A DNA stretch of 64,000 nt from Echinometra lucunter (Eukaryota > Echinodermata > Echinoidea > Camarodonta > Echinometridae), in the NCBI GenBank assembly GCA_029962745.1, contig CM057160.1, forward strand, positions 3,140,041-3,204,040, given 5' to 3'. Made by a program: the position numbers and the translations under genes. The notes under the pieces were generated by a model. The model saw only the letters and a program-made list of their open reading frames with translations. It was not told where the DNA came from and searched no databases. This document shows, piece after piece, positions 1-9,777 of this stretch (position 1 is its first letter; each line of letters starts with the position of its first letter).

Positions 1-380
1 AATTTAAGTTTAACAGATGAAGGCAAAATAGAAAGAGAATACAAAGACGGGGAGGAGAGAGGAGGGAGGGTCGAAACACATAATAAAGTCAATGCACCGA
101 GATATAAAAAAAATATCATTCTATTAAAACATATATTGCATCAAATATAAGTGGTGATCTTAAAAAGAGAGAAAATACTGACATATTATTATGCAACATC
201 AATTTTTTTTAAACATGAGTAAAGTTATTTGTTTTGCATAATTTGAGAAAAGAAGCTATCAAACGCTTTTCACTTCAACATAAATCAAAGCTCTCATGGC
301 AGCAAACACGGTATTTTGATATCAACAGGCCAAATTTCATCAGTACTCATGAGGACGTTTATCACATTTATAGCTACACT

Positions 381-549
381 CATGAATCGGAGCCCTTTAT
401 TACAGAGTTTGGTCAAATCATGCAGTTTCAGTAGGTTACAACATGGCGCGTATTGCTGTGTTAGGCAAGCACAATACAAAGAATTTGCGCCATGTTGTAA
501 CCTACTGAAACCGAGGTGGCCATACTCTGTAATAAATGGCCCTGTCATG
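381..549. repeat. foldback (MITE-like) element with 25-bp perfect inner hairpin
   Basis: Outer arms match as an imperfect inverted repeat: the left has CTTTATTACAGAGT near 395 and the right has ACTCTGTAATAAA near 525. An inner pair, 425-449 and 487-511, is a perfect 25-bp inverted repeat separated by 37 bases. The whole unit would fold into one long hairpin. No coding content is visible; the short ORFs across it arise from the palindrome. Confidence 0.7.
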
Positions 550-1113
550 AATATCTGATCAGCGCCAACTTACGGTGGAACAATAATTTTGTCTCATTTT
601 ATGCTATTCAAAAACTAGTTTTATGATAGCAAGACATTACAGCTTTACAGCGGATACTTAACCTGTTAAGGATACACGCATGACTCGTCTTGAAACCGAC
701 ATATCTTTTCTATAGCACTTTTATCTGGGCAAGAAAAATTGTGCAATAAGACACTGTTTGCTCTTTCTTCCATATCGATAGCACTAATAAAATTGATATA
801 TATACCAGCACACAAATATTGCTTGTAGTTGACTTGATGAGAAGCAATATCAATTCAATATAAATTCATGATTTTACATGTCCCTTTCAATAATTATCAG
901 TCTGTGAACGTAAGTATTTTTCTCAGGAAACCCAACGAAGCTAACATGTACACTTTCATCACTTTTCTACGATATGTTTTCAGTTAAAAACGACACCACA
1001 CGGTAAGATTATCGATACATTTAACAGGCTTATCGATACATCTTTAACAGTCTTAGCAATACAATTTTTAGTTGCCTTAACAAAATAATGTACTCGGTGC
1101 TCCTTCTACGAAG
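550..1113. other. no gene recognised
   Basis: AT-rich sequence. The only structure seen is a two-copy direct repeat of about 23 bp beginning TATCGATACAT at about 1010-1056. Confidence 0.5.
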
Positions 1114-1140
1114 TGTTGTGATAAAATGCAACTCCTCAGT

Positions 1141-1223
1141 GGGGAGTGTTTCGTGAAGTTCTTGTCAGTGATTTTAATGACAACTGTTACAAATCTACTG
1201 AAATCCTTCATGAAACGTTCCCC
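1141..1223. mobile_element. short MITE-like element, GTTTCATGAA-type ends
   Basis: Ends GGGGAGTGTTTCGTGAAG and CTTCATGAAACGTTCCCC are imperfect inverted repeats, 83 bp end to end. The termini resemble those at 10226, 36916 and 41722. The left end lies in a 62-bp segment (1114-1175) that is repeated at 2237-2298. Confidence 0.6.
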
Positions 1224-1515
1224 AGATATCGAAAGCAACGTGATTTTTAAAGAACCCCTGGCCAGTTAAACATCAATGTCAGACTCTGGAGGTACCTAAC
1301 TTTTGTTTGCCCCTGCCGATGATGGCAGCAAACGGTCATCCGACAACACATAGATATGAGCTGCTCTTAACGGTATAACCTCAGCATGCTCAATGTGGAG
1401 GTCGTCGTATTTGGGTTTCATCTTTGCCACAGCTCTTTCGTTTAGGTTTCTTTTAAAATTCCACCCATGGTAACAACTATTAGATTGAGTGGTCTTTTAC
1501 CTCTGCTTTTGTCAT
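1224..1515. other. no gene recognised
   Basis: Unique-looking sequence between the short inverted-repeat element and the LINE 3' tail. No exon-like ORF was recognised. Confidence 0.4.
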
Positions 1516-2236
1516 TTTGATTTGATTTGATTTGATTTGATTTGATTTGATTTGATTTGATTTGATTTGATTTTTATTGTTTACTTCTGCAATTACATCA
1601 TTCGTATATAGTACATTTTCCATAACATAACAAACATAGTATATTGAGAACTTTTTTTTGGCATGAATCATAACTAAATGTACTAAAATTATCATTACAA
1701 ACAAAACTGATCTCATACCAAATTAGTTAACATTTACAATTTGCAGGAGAAGGATTGTCATCATAAGCAGATTGCTTGAAAAAATGACAACCCCAGGTTA
1801 GAACTCATTGATTAATATAATACATTAATACAGCAGAATCGATAAACAGTACATTTCATGAAAAACAGCAGTAATGTAATTTGAGCAATGAAGATGGAGA
1901 TGATAAGGATGAAGATGATGGTGAAATGGTGAAGATGAAGGCGATGGAGAGGATGATGGTGATGATGCTTTAATGATGACACATCGACACAGAAATTTTA
2001 CTTCAAATATTCTGATATCAACATAGATTTAACGTTTGCCTTAAATGAGTAAAGAGACGAGGATCTTTTTATAGATTCAGGTAGAGAGTTCCACAAATCA
2101 GGACCATGGTGTCTTATGGATCTCTGCGCAATAAGCAATTTGGGGTTGATTAAATGGAAATTAGAAGAGTTCCGCGTAGGGTATGAATGGATAGATGTGT
2201 TCATAGTATAAAAATTGTGAAATGAAGGTGGGAGCA
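1516..2236 (-). mobile_element. 5'-truncated LINE (CR1/jockey-like) 3' fragment
   Basis: Read on the minus strand, the fragment holds the C-terminal end of a non-LTR retrotransposon ORF2 (2237-1998), a 3' UTR, and a tail of about eleven AAATC units (1572-1516). Truncation at the 5' end and a short tandem tail are typical of CR1/L2/jockey-type LINEs. The 5' junction abuts a 62-bp duplicate of sequence found at 1114-1175. Confidence 0.75.
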
Positions 2237-2237
2237 T
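1998..2237 (-). pseudogene. LINE ORF2 C-terminal remnant
   Basis: The 79-residue reading frame contains HSYPTRNSSNFH followed by RSIRHHGPDLWNSLPESIKR and a final FKANVKSML. This is the tail that follows the reverse transcriptase domain in CR1/jockey-group elements (YxTR ... GP.LWNSLP ... F...K). No catalytic palm motif remains, so it cannot encode an active enzyme. The methionine at the start is fortuitous, because the frame is cut at the LINE's 5' truncation point. The same motifs occur in the LINE remnant at 40525-41196, but the two are not near-identical copies. Confidence 0.75.
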
Positions 2238-2298
2238 GTTGTGATAAAATGCAACTCCTCAGTGGGGAGTGTTTCGTGAAGTTCTTGTCAGTGATTTT
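2237..2298 (+). repeat. 62-bp direct duplicate of 1114-1175
   Basis: Positions 2237-2298 repeat 1114-1175 base for base, starting TGTTGTGATAAAATGCAACT. The copy sits exactly at the LINE's 5' junction. It may be a by-product of LINE integration, such as template switching, or half of an older element split by the LINE. Confidence 0.75.
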
Positions 2299-3377
2299 TG
2301 CTATTTGCTATTTGCTATTACATTGCACTCTATCTTACCTGACACACACTTGCGGCTCTGTTCCTATGTGAAATAAATTGACTGTAAAACGGATGAACTG
2401 TGCATTTTTGTCCCGGACATTGCTGAGTGACAATTAATCTTACAAATCTTCACTTGAACTACAAGTGGCACAATATCCAAACGACCCATACCCGCCCAGT
2501 AAGGAATACTTATATTGATTAAAAAACATTGATAGCGACTAGCATACACTCAATGGAAAATCTAGCACCATTATTAAAACAATATAAAAATACCAATACA
2601 AACTCTAACTACATAATTATCGCAAACTCGCTGTGCATTAGGTGGTATGTATGTAGTTCTTTTGTGACGTCAGCAATACGTCACTTCGATAGAAGGCGAG
2701 GATAGGACGAGTTGCACCCTGCTACTTTTCATGCTGTTCGTTGTCATGGATACCTCCTCCATCTTGCGTCTATGCCTGCAATATTACAACCAAAAATGGA
2801 CAAATAATCAATACAATGATTATTGTAAATCGGAAAAAGGTTTAAAAATTATTTCCAGGATTTCCAAATTCAACAAAGGTGGCAAAAGCTTTCAATACAT
2901 TATGATCGGCCTCGTCCTGCCGTAGGATACGTGAATTATAGTTAGTTTAATGCGTGATGTTAGCATTTCATACCTCGCCTCTCTTTATCATAATCGTCTT
3001 TAGATCATGACCTTGCGATACTGCCACTACTGCTTACTTTAAGCAGCTAGCTAAATATTCTTATATAGCTTTCGTCTTTTTAAAACCTCGTTGCAAATGC
3101 ATGCCAACCATAAACCTTCAATGTAGGACAAAATCTTTATCTTGGTTTTCTAATTTTTGTAGTAATTATATTCCTTTGAAAGATTATGAAAGCCTTTCTT
3201 CCCCAGTCCCACCCACCATAGCCGGATTGAATAATGCTACTTCATTTTGATATGCTTACCTTAAATTCATATCTTCTATTCTTTCAGTGCATATGCCGTA
3301 CATACGTATAGCCTGAGCTGTTTCGTCTCGTATTGCTGCTAGAGCTTTCCTGTAGTTATTAAGTATTGCACTACGAG
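2299..3377. other. no gene recognised
   Basis: Starts with three copies of TGCTATT at about 2298-2320. The rest shows no exon-like ORF or inverted-repeat element that I can support. Confidence 0.4.
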
Positions 3378-3510
3378 CGGCATGGCTCTGAAAAAAAAGA
3401 AAGAAAATTTGGCAAAATTTTCAAAAGAATGATAAATTTATCAGCAGCATGGCTCGGAAAAAGAAAGAAAATTTGATAACACTGAAAGAATGGTAAATTC
3501 ATCAGAGTCA
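3378..3510 (+). repeat. imperfect tandem duplication, about 65-75 bp unit
   Basis: Two adjacent diverged units share GCATGGCTC, AAGAAAGAAAATTTG, and a later GAATG.TAAATT.ATCAG. This is a local duplication, not coding. Confidence 0.55.
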
Positions 3511-3579
3511 GAGATCAAGATCTGAAAACTTTTTTCTCGATAAGTTCTTCTACTACTATAATATGCCTCGGGGATTGTA

Positions 3580-3994
3580 TTAACCCATTCATGACAGAGG
3601 TCCACATTTTGTGGTTTGGCCTAATATCTTTTGATGCAAAGCCCTAAAAATCATACCACATACATGAGCAGAAAGAGCAAAAAATTCTACACAAACTGTG
3701 CCCATTTTGGTTGCGTCAATATTCGTTGTTTGATGCTGAAAATTTTTCAAAGGAAAATAAGCATTAAAATCCTTAAATTGGCAATGTGATAGAAAGTTTA
3801 AAATTACCGTTTTTCCCTGCAAATTGGCAACTTTTTGACTTCTCATCATAATTTCTGTCAATTTATATTCATTTCAGATACATGACGTTTTATAAGAAAA
3901 ATGTAGCATTAAAATAAAAATGTTGGTGTTGCCAGTTTGAAGAATAAAAGCTGATCAAATTAGGCTTTAAATAATTCCTGTCACGAATGTGTAA
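3580..3994 (+). mobile_element. TTAA-flanked MITE, family A copy 1
   Basis: Begins TTAACCCATTCATGACAG and ends CTGTCACGAATGTGTAA; the right-end target duplication is decayed. About 415 bp and closely similar to 19443-19858, 30520-30932 and (inverted) 31069-31484. TTAA flanks with short inverted ends are characteristic of piggyBac-type non-autonomous elements. A 90-codon minus-strand ORF (3861-3589) lies inside and is also open in two other copies. Confidence 0.85.
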
Positions 3995-4121
3995 TTATGG
4001 AATATATATGGTCATAGTCTCAGCCAATTTGTTGACACCTAACACAATGCCCCATGCATATTATTAGCATCCAAAGAGATGAAGAAGACATTGATAAATA
4101 TCTATTAATGAAAATTTATGT

Positions 4122-4356
4122 GAGACAATTGAGAGAATAATAGCGTAGCATGAATCAAAGTTCCCCAGAGCTGTCCCACCATTTTGGAAATTTTGTAAAG
4201 GTTGAAAAAATGTCTCCGCCGGGAATCGAACCCGGGCCTTTGGCTATGAACGCCAATGCCTTAACCACTAGACAACGGAAACGGGCCAGTGGTTTCGGCG
4301 ACTCCAAAATCGCTTAACTGACATTCATGCTACGCTATTATTCTCTCAATTGTCTC
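4122..4356. mobile_element. short palindromic-ended element carrying a tRNA-like gene
   Basis: Positions 4122-4155 and 4323-4356 are perfect 34-bp inverted repeats (left arm starts GAGACAATTGAGAGAATAAT, right arm ends TTCTCTCAATTGTCTC). Similarity extends imperfectly a few bases outward. The 167-bp interior holds a tRNA-like sequence at 4212-4282 on the minus strand. Terminal inverted repeats of this length suggest a DNA-transposon-like unit that captured a tRNA gene, or a foldback formed around one. Confidence 0.75.
4212..4282 (-). tRNA. tRNA-like gene, anticodon reads UCA
   Basis: The 71-nt minus-strand sequence folds as a cloverleaf. The acceptor is GTTTCCG/CGGAGAC (one G-T pair), the D stem GTC/GGC, the anticodon stem TTGGC/GCCAA with loop GTTCATA, a four-base variable loop, and the T arm CCGGG-TTCGATT-CCCGG. 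Counting U33 as the second loop base puts UCA at positions 34-36, which would read UGA. A selenocysteine tRNA is unlikely, because the length and short variable loop are those of an ordinary tRNA. The D arm and T arm are Glu-like (GTCTAGTGGTTAA, GGGTTCGATTCCC). A T-run follows (ATTTTTT), suitable for Pol III termination. It may be a tRNA-derived repeat rather than a functional tRNA. Confidence 0.7.
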
Positions 4357-4721
4357 GCATGTATTTATTTCCACGAGAGTTGCCAAAGCTGCTGTATATG
4401 TTACCTGATCACAAATATTAATGAAAATTTAGATAGCTAATTCCAGAGATTATCATTGGTAGTAAAAGAACATGGTCGAAATGTATCGGATAAAGATCAA
4501 AATAGAAGAAGCATATCCTGCCACGAATACAATCAGAACAATAGGCACCGAAGAAACGATTGTAAAAGGAAGTTGCAGGTCTTGTTTCTACATCTGTTGG
4601 TAATATTCTCTTTGCAAAGCATGCGATTGTCAACACTTTTAGATACTCCCGCACATTACAAACACCAAGAAGACTTGGGAAATTTGTAATCGTTATATCA
4701 CATGCATGCATGCAAAATAGA

Positions 4722-6594
4722 TTATCCGCTTATCATAATTAAAGAAGCATTTGAAAAATTTACCCTTATCGATTCCCCAAATCTCTCCTCTGCTGAAACT
4801 TCCTCCTCTCCTTCTCTCCTCTTGAATTTCCATTGCCAGAGTTTGTGCCTATATCTCTTCTTGATCGGCGGGTTAATATCAGGCTTGAACCTGACGACGT
4901 ACAGTTTTGGCACAAAAAGACATCCTAGATTCGCCACACTGGAGAACATAAGGCCGAAAGAAATGACGAAGGCTCGATAATGTCGACCTTTAGGTAAAAC
5001 TAAATAAATAACCAGGATAGTCACCCACACCATGACTTGGATGATAAAGGAAAAGAAGATGAACTTTCCTTCCTGGAAGTTCTTTTCGCGATTGCGGATG
5101 TTGAACGAGACGAATATCCCAACGACATCGAGAGTGATGCAATAGACGATGATGACGATGACGCCGTCGTAGCTTCCCGAACTGACGCAGTCAACGAACA
5201 CGAGACGTTGGTCGCGATCGACGGTCTTCGTGACGGCGGGACGGCTAGTCAACATCCAGATCAGGATGCACTGGCCGTGAACGAAGAGGACGGCGATCAT
5301 GGAAAGAGCCCAGTTATTGAGCTGGACGTGCTTGCGATTATAGGTAGAGTAAGCAGCAAGAATAAGGGTTCCTTCTGTGATGGATACTGGCAATAGCTGA
5401 GTCCCGGCAACGATAAGGCACGTAAGCTCAGAAGCAGGGATAACAGAGAGGGTTGCAGTGACAAACGTGATGGTGATACCAAGAAGAACGAACTTCCAGG
5501 ATCGCGCAAAGGCATGGAATATAATGACCGTATTCTCCTTCAGCATGAAGATGGCCATAATAATAACGCATATCAACCAGCCGATAATAGCAGTTGCCAG
5601 AACGGCCAGACCGATCTCGGACGTGAGTTCAGTGAAGGTATACGGTAGGTCAAGGCATTCTCTTCTGTCATCGGTTGAAACTTGCTCGTCGCCACAAGGA
5701 GTGCATGATAAGGCATTGCTCTCGTTGGTGTAATGGTTATTCGAGCAAGGCACACAAATCCAACAGCAACTGCTGAAGTCAAGGGTTATACGCCGAGTAC
5801 CTGGGTAACATTTCTGTCCACACACCGATGAGGGCGTGATATTTGATAAAGTACAAGTGTCCGTCGTTGGCCAGGAAATCTCTTCCACGTTTGAGATAGA
5901 AACTTCAGCTTCACGCCAATAACCGACGATTTTAAGATGGTGCTCGGTCGAGCATGGATACTTTGGTTGTAAGTTGTAGAAGTCGTACCACGCAATCTCT
6001 GCAAGATTTCCTTGCGGGTCTGGGGCCAATCTGTATCCGGAGTGGCCCATAAAGTCCACATTCTTCATGCAGTTAATCAAGGCTTCCCCAGGGATGCCTC
6101 CTGGAAGTGAATCACACACTCCTCCTTCGCAATCAAGCGTTGAATGCATTGCACGGGCCACTACCTCTACAGCGTCAACCACTGATGAGACCAAAGACGT
6201 ATTGGAAAAGGCAAGAGAATTGATAAAGGACTCATCCCCTGAGCATTTCCGATCGTAGCTGCGGAGATGTGTTTCTGGAAGGCCTGGCAAGTGGCACTGG
6301 AAGAAGTCCTGCCAGTACTCATTCAAGAACGGATCCTGGTAGTCCAAGGATTCAGGGGTAAGACCGAGGATGTAGTCCTCGAAGTTGGGGATCGTCTCGG
6401 TGTGCGGGAACACACCAATCATTCCGTTGGTCACACGGGATATCTTGGGATCCAGCACAGTTTTTGATGCTCCCCAACCATCGCTGCCGATCCACATGTA
6501 GCCTGTGACGTTGTGCTCAGCAAAATAGGTCAGGAGTTGGCTCATGGGGGCCTCGTTGGCAAATGCAACAATCACTCGAACATCCGGGATTTGT
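4722..6594 (-). CDS. class C GPCR terminal exon: flytrap C-lobe, nine-cysteine domain, 7TM, tail
   Basis: The exon starts after acceptor TTTCAG at 6595-6600; the open frame continues about ten codons into the intron. Numbering from that upstream methionine (6626), the flytrap remainder runs to about 250 with sequons at N39, N142 and N262. The nine-cysteine domain carries C269, C273, C287, C288, C291, C294, C308, C311 and C324, with another sequon at N301. Predicted helices are about 336-361, 376-398, 401-428, 438-458, 487-508, 520-544 and 549-572. Helix 6 keeps the class C signature NFQEGKFIFFS...VW, and helix 7 ends in FVPKLYVVRFKP, matching the family F.PK.Y motif. The tail is short (about 55 residues), with a basic stretch and then an acidic one (REGEEEV). 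Antisense ORFs here, such as 5037-5396, are shadows. Confidence 0.93.
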
Positions 6595-9068
6595 CTGAAA
6601 TTGAGCAAACCACAAGAGTGGGTCAATGATTATCAATTCGATAATTAATTCAAGTAAGAGAAACGACTAACACATTCCTTTTGGTAGGTTCTGATCGTTT
6701 AGAGATTTCCATCTTCTGTCAGGCCGACATCAAGAAATGTAAACAGTGGTTGAGTGTATATGCTAATTTAAAAGTTAATTGATAAAAGGGAAAGGCCATG
6801 TGACCATCTTACTTTCATGCTTCATCTACCTCTCTTTCTTAATCTCTCTCTCTCTCCCTCCCTGTTTTATTTTCTCCATGTGATCCCCTCATTATTTGCG
6901 ATGGTCTGTGTAAAACACACACCTACCCCCCCCCCCCTCCCCGCGCCAAAGCAACAACGATTCTCATCAATGTCATCGACTACGAACCTTAGGTTGCTGA
7001 CGATCTCCTCAAAGTCCGACTGATCATCGCTGACGCCGAAGATCTTCTTGTAAGCAATGCAGATGTTCTGCTTGGCAGCCTCATCTTCGAACACGTAGAC
7101 ACCGCTCACGCCGTAGGCACCCTCGTCGTTCCCGAGCAGGGCCACGGTATAGAAGCCAAAGTGATTGGCGAGGTGGGCCATGGCTCGGGCTTGGTATGTG
7201 TCAGTTGGTATGGTCCTTGTGAAATAACTAGAAAGATGATGAAATTAATACCATTAATAGTAAGAATGTTGTTATAACATGAGGTAGAATTAGATGGTAC
7301 ACAAGACTACAGTCTGGCTGCAGAGGATTTTTTTTTTGTACTGATTAATTTCAGTGAAGTAGTCCTATTCCGACATAATGTGGAATAGAGAGGACTGACG
7401 GAACCGTCCGCCTCACTCGGTCGATGAAATGGGAATCATCATTGCCATGCATTCTTAGAGGACCTTAAAGTGGGGGAGAGCAATAAGGGGGTCAAGGCAT
7501 TATACTTACTGCACGATCCCTATCGCTCTCATTCACTCTTCTTTCTTCATTTTTCGCCCCCATCAAAGGGTGAGGGTGGCATGTACCCTTGCCCTTGTGT
7601 TATGCTTACTTGAATCTTGATTCGCTGAGTATATCACTGGTAGCAGCGTAGCTGACTTCAGGGAGGGTGAAAAGATTAAAAAGGCTTGCCACAGAAACGG
7701 CGGCACTGCTGGTTGTTGGTCCTACCACCGCAGCTATCGACTGTTGCCCAGTATCGCTGCAAATAGGAGAAAATTGATTTAGAGGAATATGAAAAGATAA
7801 TGGTTACATTGGCTAATGAAAACACTAAAAATAGAAGAATATTATAAGCCCCACTTTTGTATACTGAACAGAGTAATATAAATTTTCGGAAATTAAACTT
7901 AAGAGCAAATTCTTGAAAAAAATTTTAGGAAACCACGATTTCTTATTTTCCACCAGGAAAACCATTTTGGGGATATATTTCCTGATTTACTGCTGGGAAT
8001 CATGGTTTTCTCAATAACTTTCAGGATTTTCCCATCAATTTCATTTTTCGAAAAAAGGATATTACTCTGTCACTGTATAACATAGAGCCTTAGAGAACCT
8101 GAAACTGAGCGTTGCCAGTGCCTGCTTTGACATGTTTGAGGCAAAGAGCCTTAAAGCCTACATTATTCTTGACTTTTGTTTATTTCAGTCTCATTTGTTA
8201 ATGTCTCACCAGAGAATGCTACATGTTACAAATGATGGTCATGAACAGAATTTGTCGGGGCCCTATGTTATTTATATAAGATCCTTTTGAAAATAAAAAT
8301 GCACTGTTATATTCAGAGGCAAATTAATTTGAAATTTCTATGCTAGGTGCAAGGGGCGCACGTGTACGCCTCTGGCTTTTCTATTTGCAAATGTCGGACT
8401 CATTATCCTAATGCCAACCCCTAGTTAGACGGCTACATAAAAGCAATGTTTGCTTTAATAATATCGAGTCATAAAAAAGATTGGATGTGAAAAATAGACA
8501 CATGACATGAGAATACAGGATTAAAACAGCGTGTATAAATAACAATCAATCGTAGAGTTTCTGTAGCATGAAAAAGTTAAATTATTTAAACGACACCAAT
8601 GTGACTATGGACACTGGAGTTATTTCTACATTAACCGTGTATGTTATTCTGATGTTCATTTGGTCGTGGTCATCGCACAGCTTACGATCTATCTCTACAA
8701 ATTTTTTGAGAGAGAAAATGGAGAAGTTTTCTATGAAGTGTGAAATTCTAAATTCTATTGTGTGGAGATCCACAATGATTAGTGATGATCATGATTATGA
8801 AGAGCAATAGAATGCGGCCGAGGATATCATAAGTTTTCATTACAAGGACCGGGATATCTCACTACTTCATCCTACATGTATATTTTCTTGCATCGTCCCC
8901 CCCCCCCCCTTCTCTCTTTCTCATTCTCTCTCAACTTCTAGCGCAGTGCTTCTTCAGTACAATAATATACATACCCATCGCAGTTTGATGAATCTTGTGT
9001 TGCGATGAAATAGACCGAGTTCCGCACTGCGATGTTAGGATCCGTACACGTGTCGTATATGTCAAACC
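4722..9068 (-). CDS. class C GPCR, calcium-sensing/mGluR-like; four exons, 5' end missing
   Basis: Joining 9068-8975, 7756-7610, 7227-6988 and 6594-4722 gives one open frame ending at TAA (4724-4722). Every junction has GT donor and AG acceptor bases, and codons split across introns restore family residues: N-C-D-G at the first, RFN-YFTRT at the second, SNLR-QIPD at the third. The product is a plasma-membrane receptor with an extracellular Venus-flytrap domain (lobes start in the upstream exons), a nine-cysteine domain and seven membrane helices. The ligand cannot be read from sequence; amino acids, calcium or peptides are possible. Exons for the signal peptide and about the first 80-100 flytrap residues were not found upstream of 9068, so the gene is incomplete here. 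The small upstream exons and single large 3' exon follow class C convention. Subfamily assignment is inference. Confidence 0.9.
6988..7227 (-). CDS. class C GPCR internal exon (flytrap domain)
   Basis: The acceptor is CTTTCTAG before 7227 and the donor AG|GTTCGT at 6987-6982, a GT donor with a poor consensus. The 240-bp exon contributes one base, 79 full codons and two bases. It encodes YFTRTIPTDTYQARAMAHLA onward, matching the family F.RT.P.D..QA.AM block, then GFYTVALLGNDEGAYG and ending in SNLR. The frame joins both neighbours without a stop. The ORF reading on toward 6867 is intron with a poly-C tract and should not be translated. Confidence 0.92.
7610..7756 (-). CDS. class C GPCR internal exon (flytrap domain, ligand-hinge region)
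   Basis: A 147-bp exon between acceptor TATTTGCAG (above 7756) and donor GTAAGC (7609-7604). It encodes DTGQQSIAAVVGPTTSSAAV, then SLFNLFTLPEVSYAATSDIL and SESRF. This carries the family's AVVGP..S..A and P.VSYA.TS blocks, where bound amino-acid ligands are usually contacted. The serine/threonine-rich GPTTSSAAV segment fits the family loop. Too short to be obvious as an ORF; located by homology and splice sites. Confidence 0.9.
7868..8070. repeat. inverted-repeat element in a receptor intron
   Basis: Left end ACAGAGTAATAT is answered by ATATTACTCTGT at 8059-8070, with further partial pairing (TTTTCG on both sides). About 200 bp and intronic. Likely a small MITE, judged only from its ends. 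Confidence 0.5.
8975..9068 (-). CDS. class C GPCR internal exon (flytrap N-lobe); first exon found
   Basis: A 94-bp exon between acceptor TTTCTTCAG (9077-9069) and donor GTATGT (8974-8969). It encodes FDIYDTCTDPNIAVRNSVYF and then IATQDSSNCD, matching the family's G(F/Y).I.DTC block. It begins with two bases (GG) that complete a glycine codon, so the missing upstream exon must end in phase 1. No segment ending that way and resembling the AM..A...IN stretch of the family was found upstream. Confidence 0.85.
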
Positions 9069-9216
9069 CTGAAGAAATAGGAGAAAAAGGAAAACAAAGG
9101 GCCCCAATGATTATTTACACCTCAGGGAATAATCATTCTTAGGGAAACAAAAGTAACAGGGAAGTCAAGTAATACTGAACAGCAGTGTGGGGCATCCTTC
9201 GTGGAAAGAGGCCAGT

Positions 9217-9394
9217 CTAATGCAGAGGCCGCGGAGGCGCGGAGTCTTTTTTTTTTAAAGGGGGGGGGGGCGAACATGCTAACAAGCATAATCATTGCCT
9301 GCGCTATTGTATAGAGGCCAACGTGTCTACTCAAAAAGGGGGGAGCTGCAGCCTCCCAGCCCCCCCCCCCCCCCCGGTTCCGCGGCCCCTGTAA
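9217..9394. repeat. GC-rich inverted-repeat element with poly-G and poly-C tracts
   Basis: The left end (AATGCAGAGGCCGCGGA) pairs imperfectly with the right end (TCCGCGGCCCCTGTAAT). Inside are a poly-G run near 9260, a GGAGCTGCAGCCTCC palindrome near 9345, and a poly-C run at 9359-9376. It lies just upstream of the first receptor exon found. Confidence 0.5.
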
Positions 9395-9777
9395 TGTCTA
9401 CACTCACATGCCTTACGAACTAAGAAAAGTTCAGTTAAAAGTTATTTCAATTTCATGATCATTTTGTTGGATATCTCTCCACTGGGCTGTGTAAAAGGCG
9501 TGCTTAGCGTTAGCGATTTTAAAATATGCTTGGTCTGCAGTCTATCGCATGCTCGGAGGACTAATTGATTTGATTGATCATGTCGATCGTTCGATCAATT
9601 GCTAAACATACTGTTACGGGGCTTGAATTTAAATGGGAAATTACAACCATGACAACTGTCTGCAGTGGATATATCACACATCAAGGGCTCCCCAAACATA
9701 CATGATGCACCCCCCCCCCCCCCTCTGCTTCACGAGGGATTCCATCACCCCCCCCCCAACCCTTCTTCAATTATTTA

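Noticed and set aside
4212..4282. Selenocysteine tRNA
   Set aside because: The anticodon fits, but the 71-nt length, short variable loop and 7-bp acceptor are not those of eukaryotic tRNA-Sec (about 90 nt, long variable arm).
4212..4282. Ordinary tRNA-Glu(UUC) or tRNA-Met(CAU)
   Set aside because: TTC and CAT both occur in the loop, but with a 5-bp stem and 7-base loop they sit one position out of place; UCA occupies 34-36.
5037..6467. Plus-strand ORFs of 63-119 codons opposite the receptor exon, and minus-strand ORFs in other frames
   Set aside because: Shadows of the real coding exon; they have no domains and carry no splice logic.
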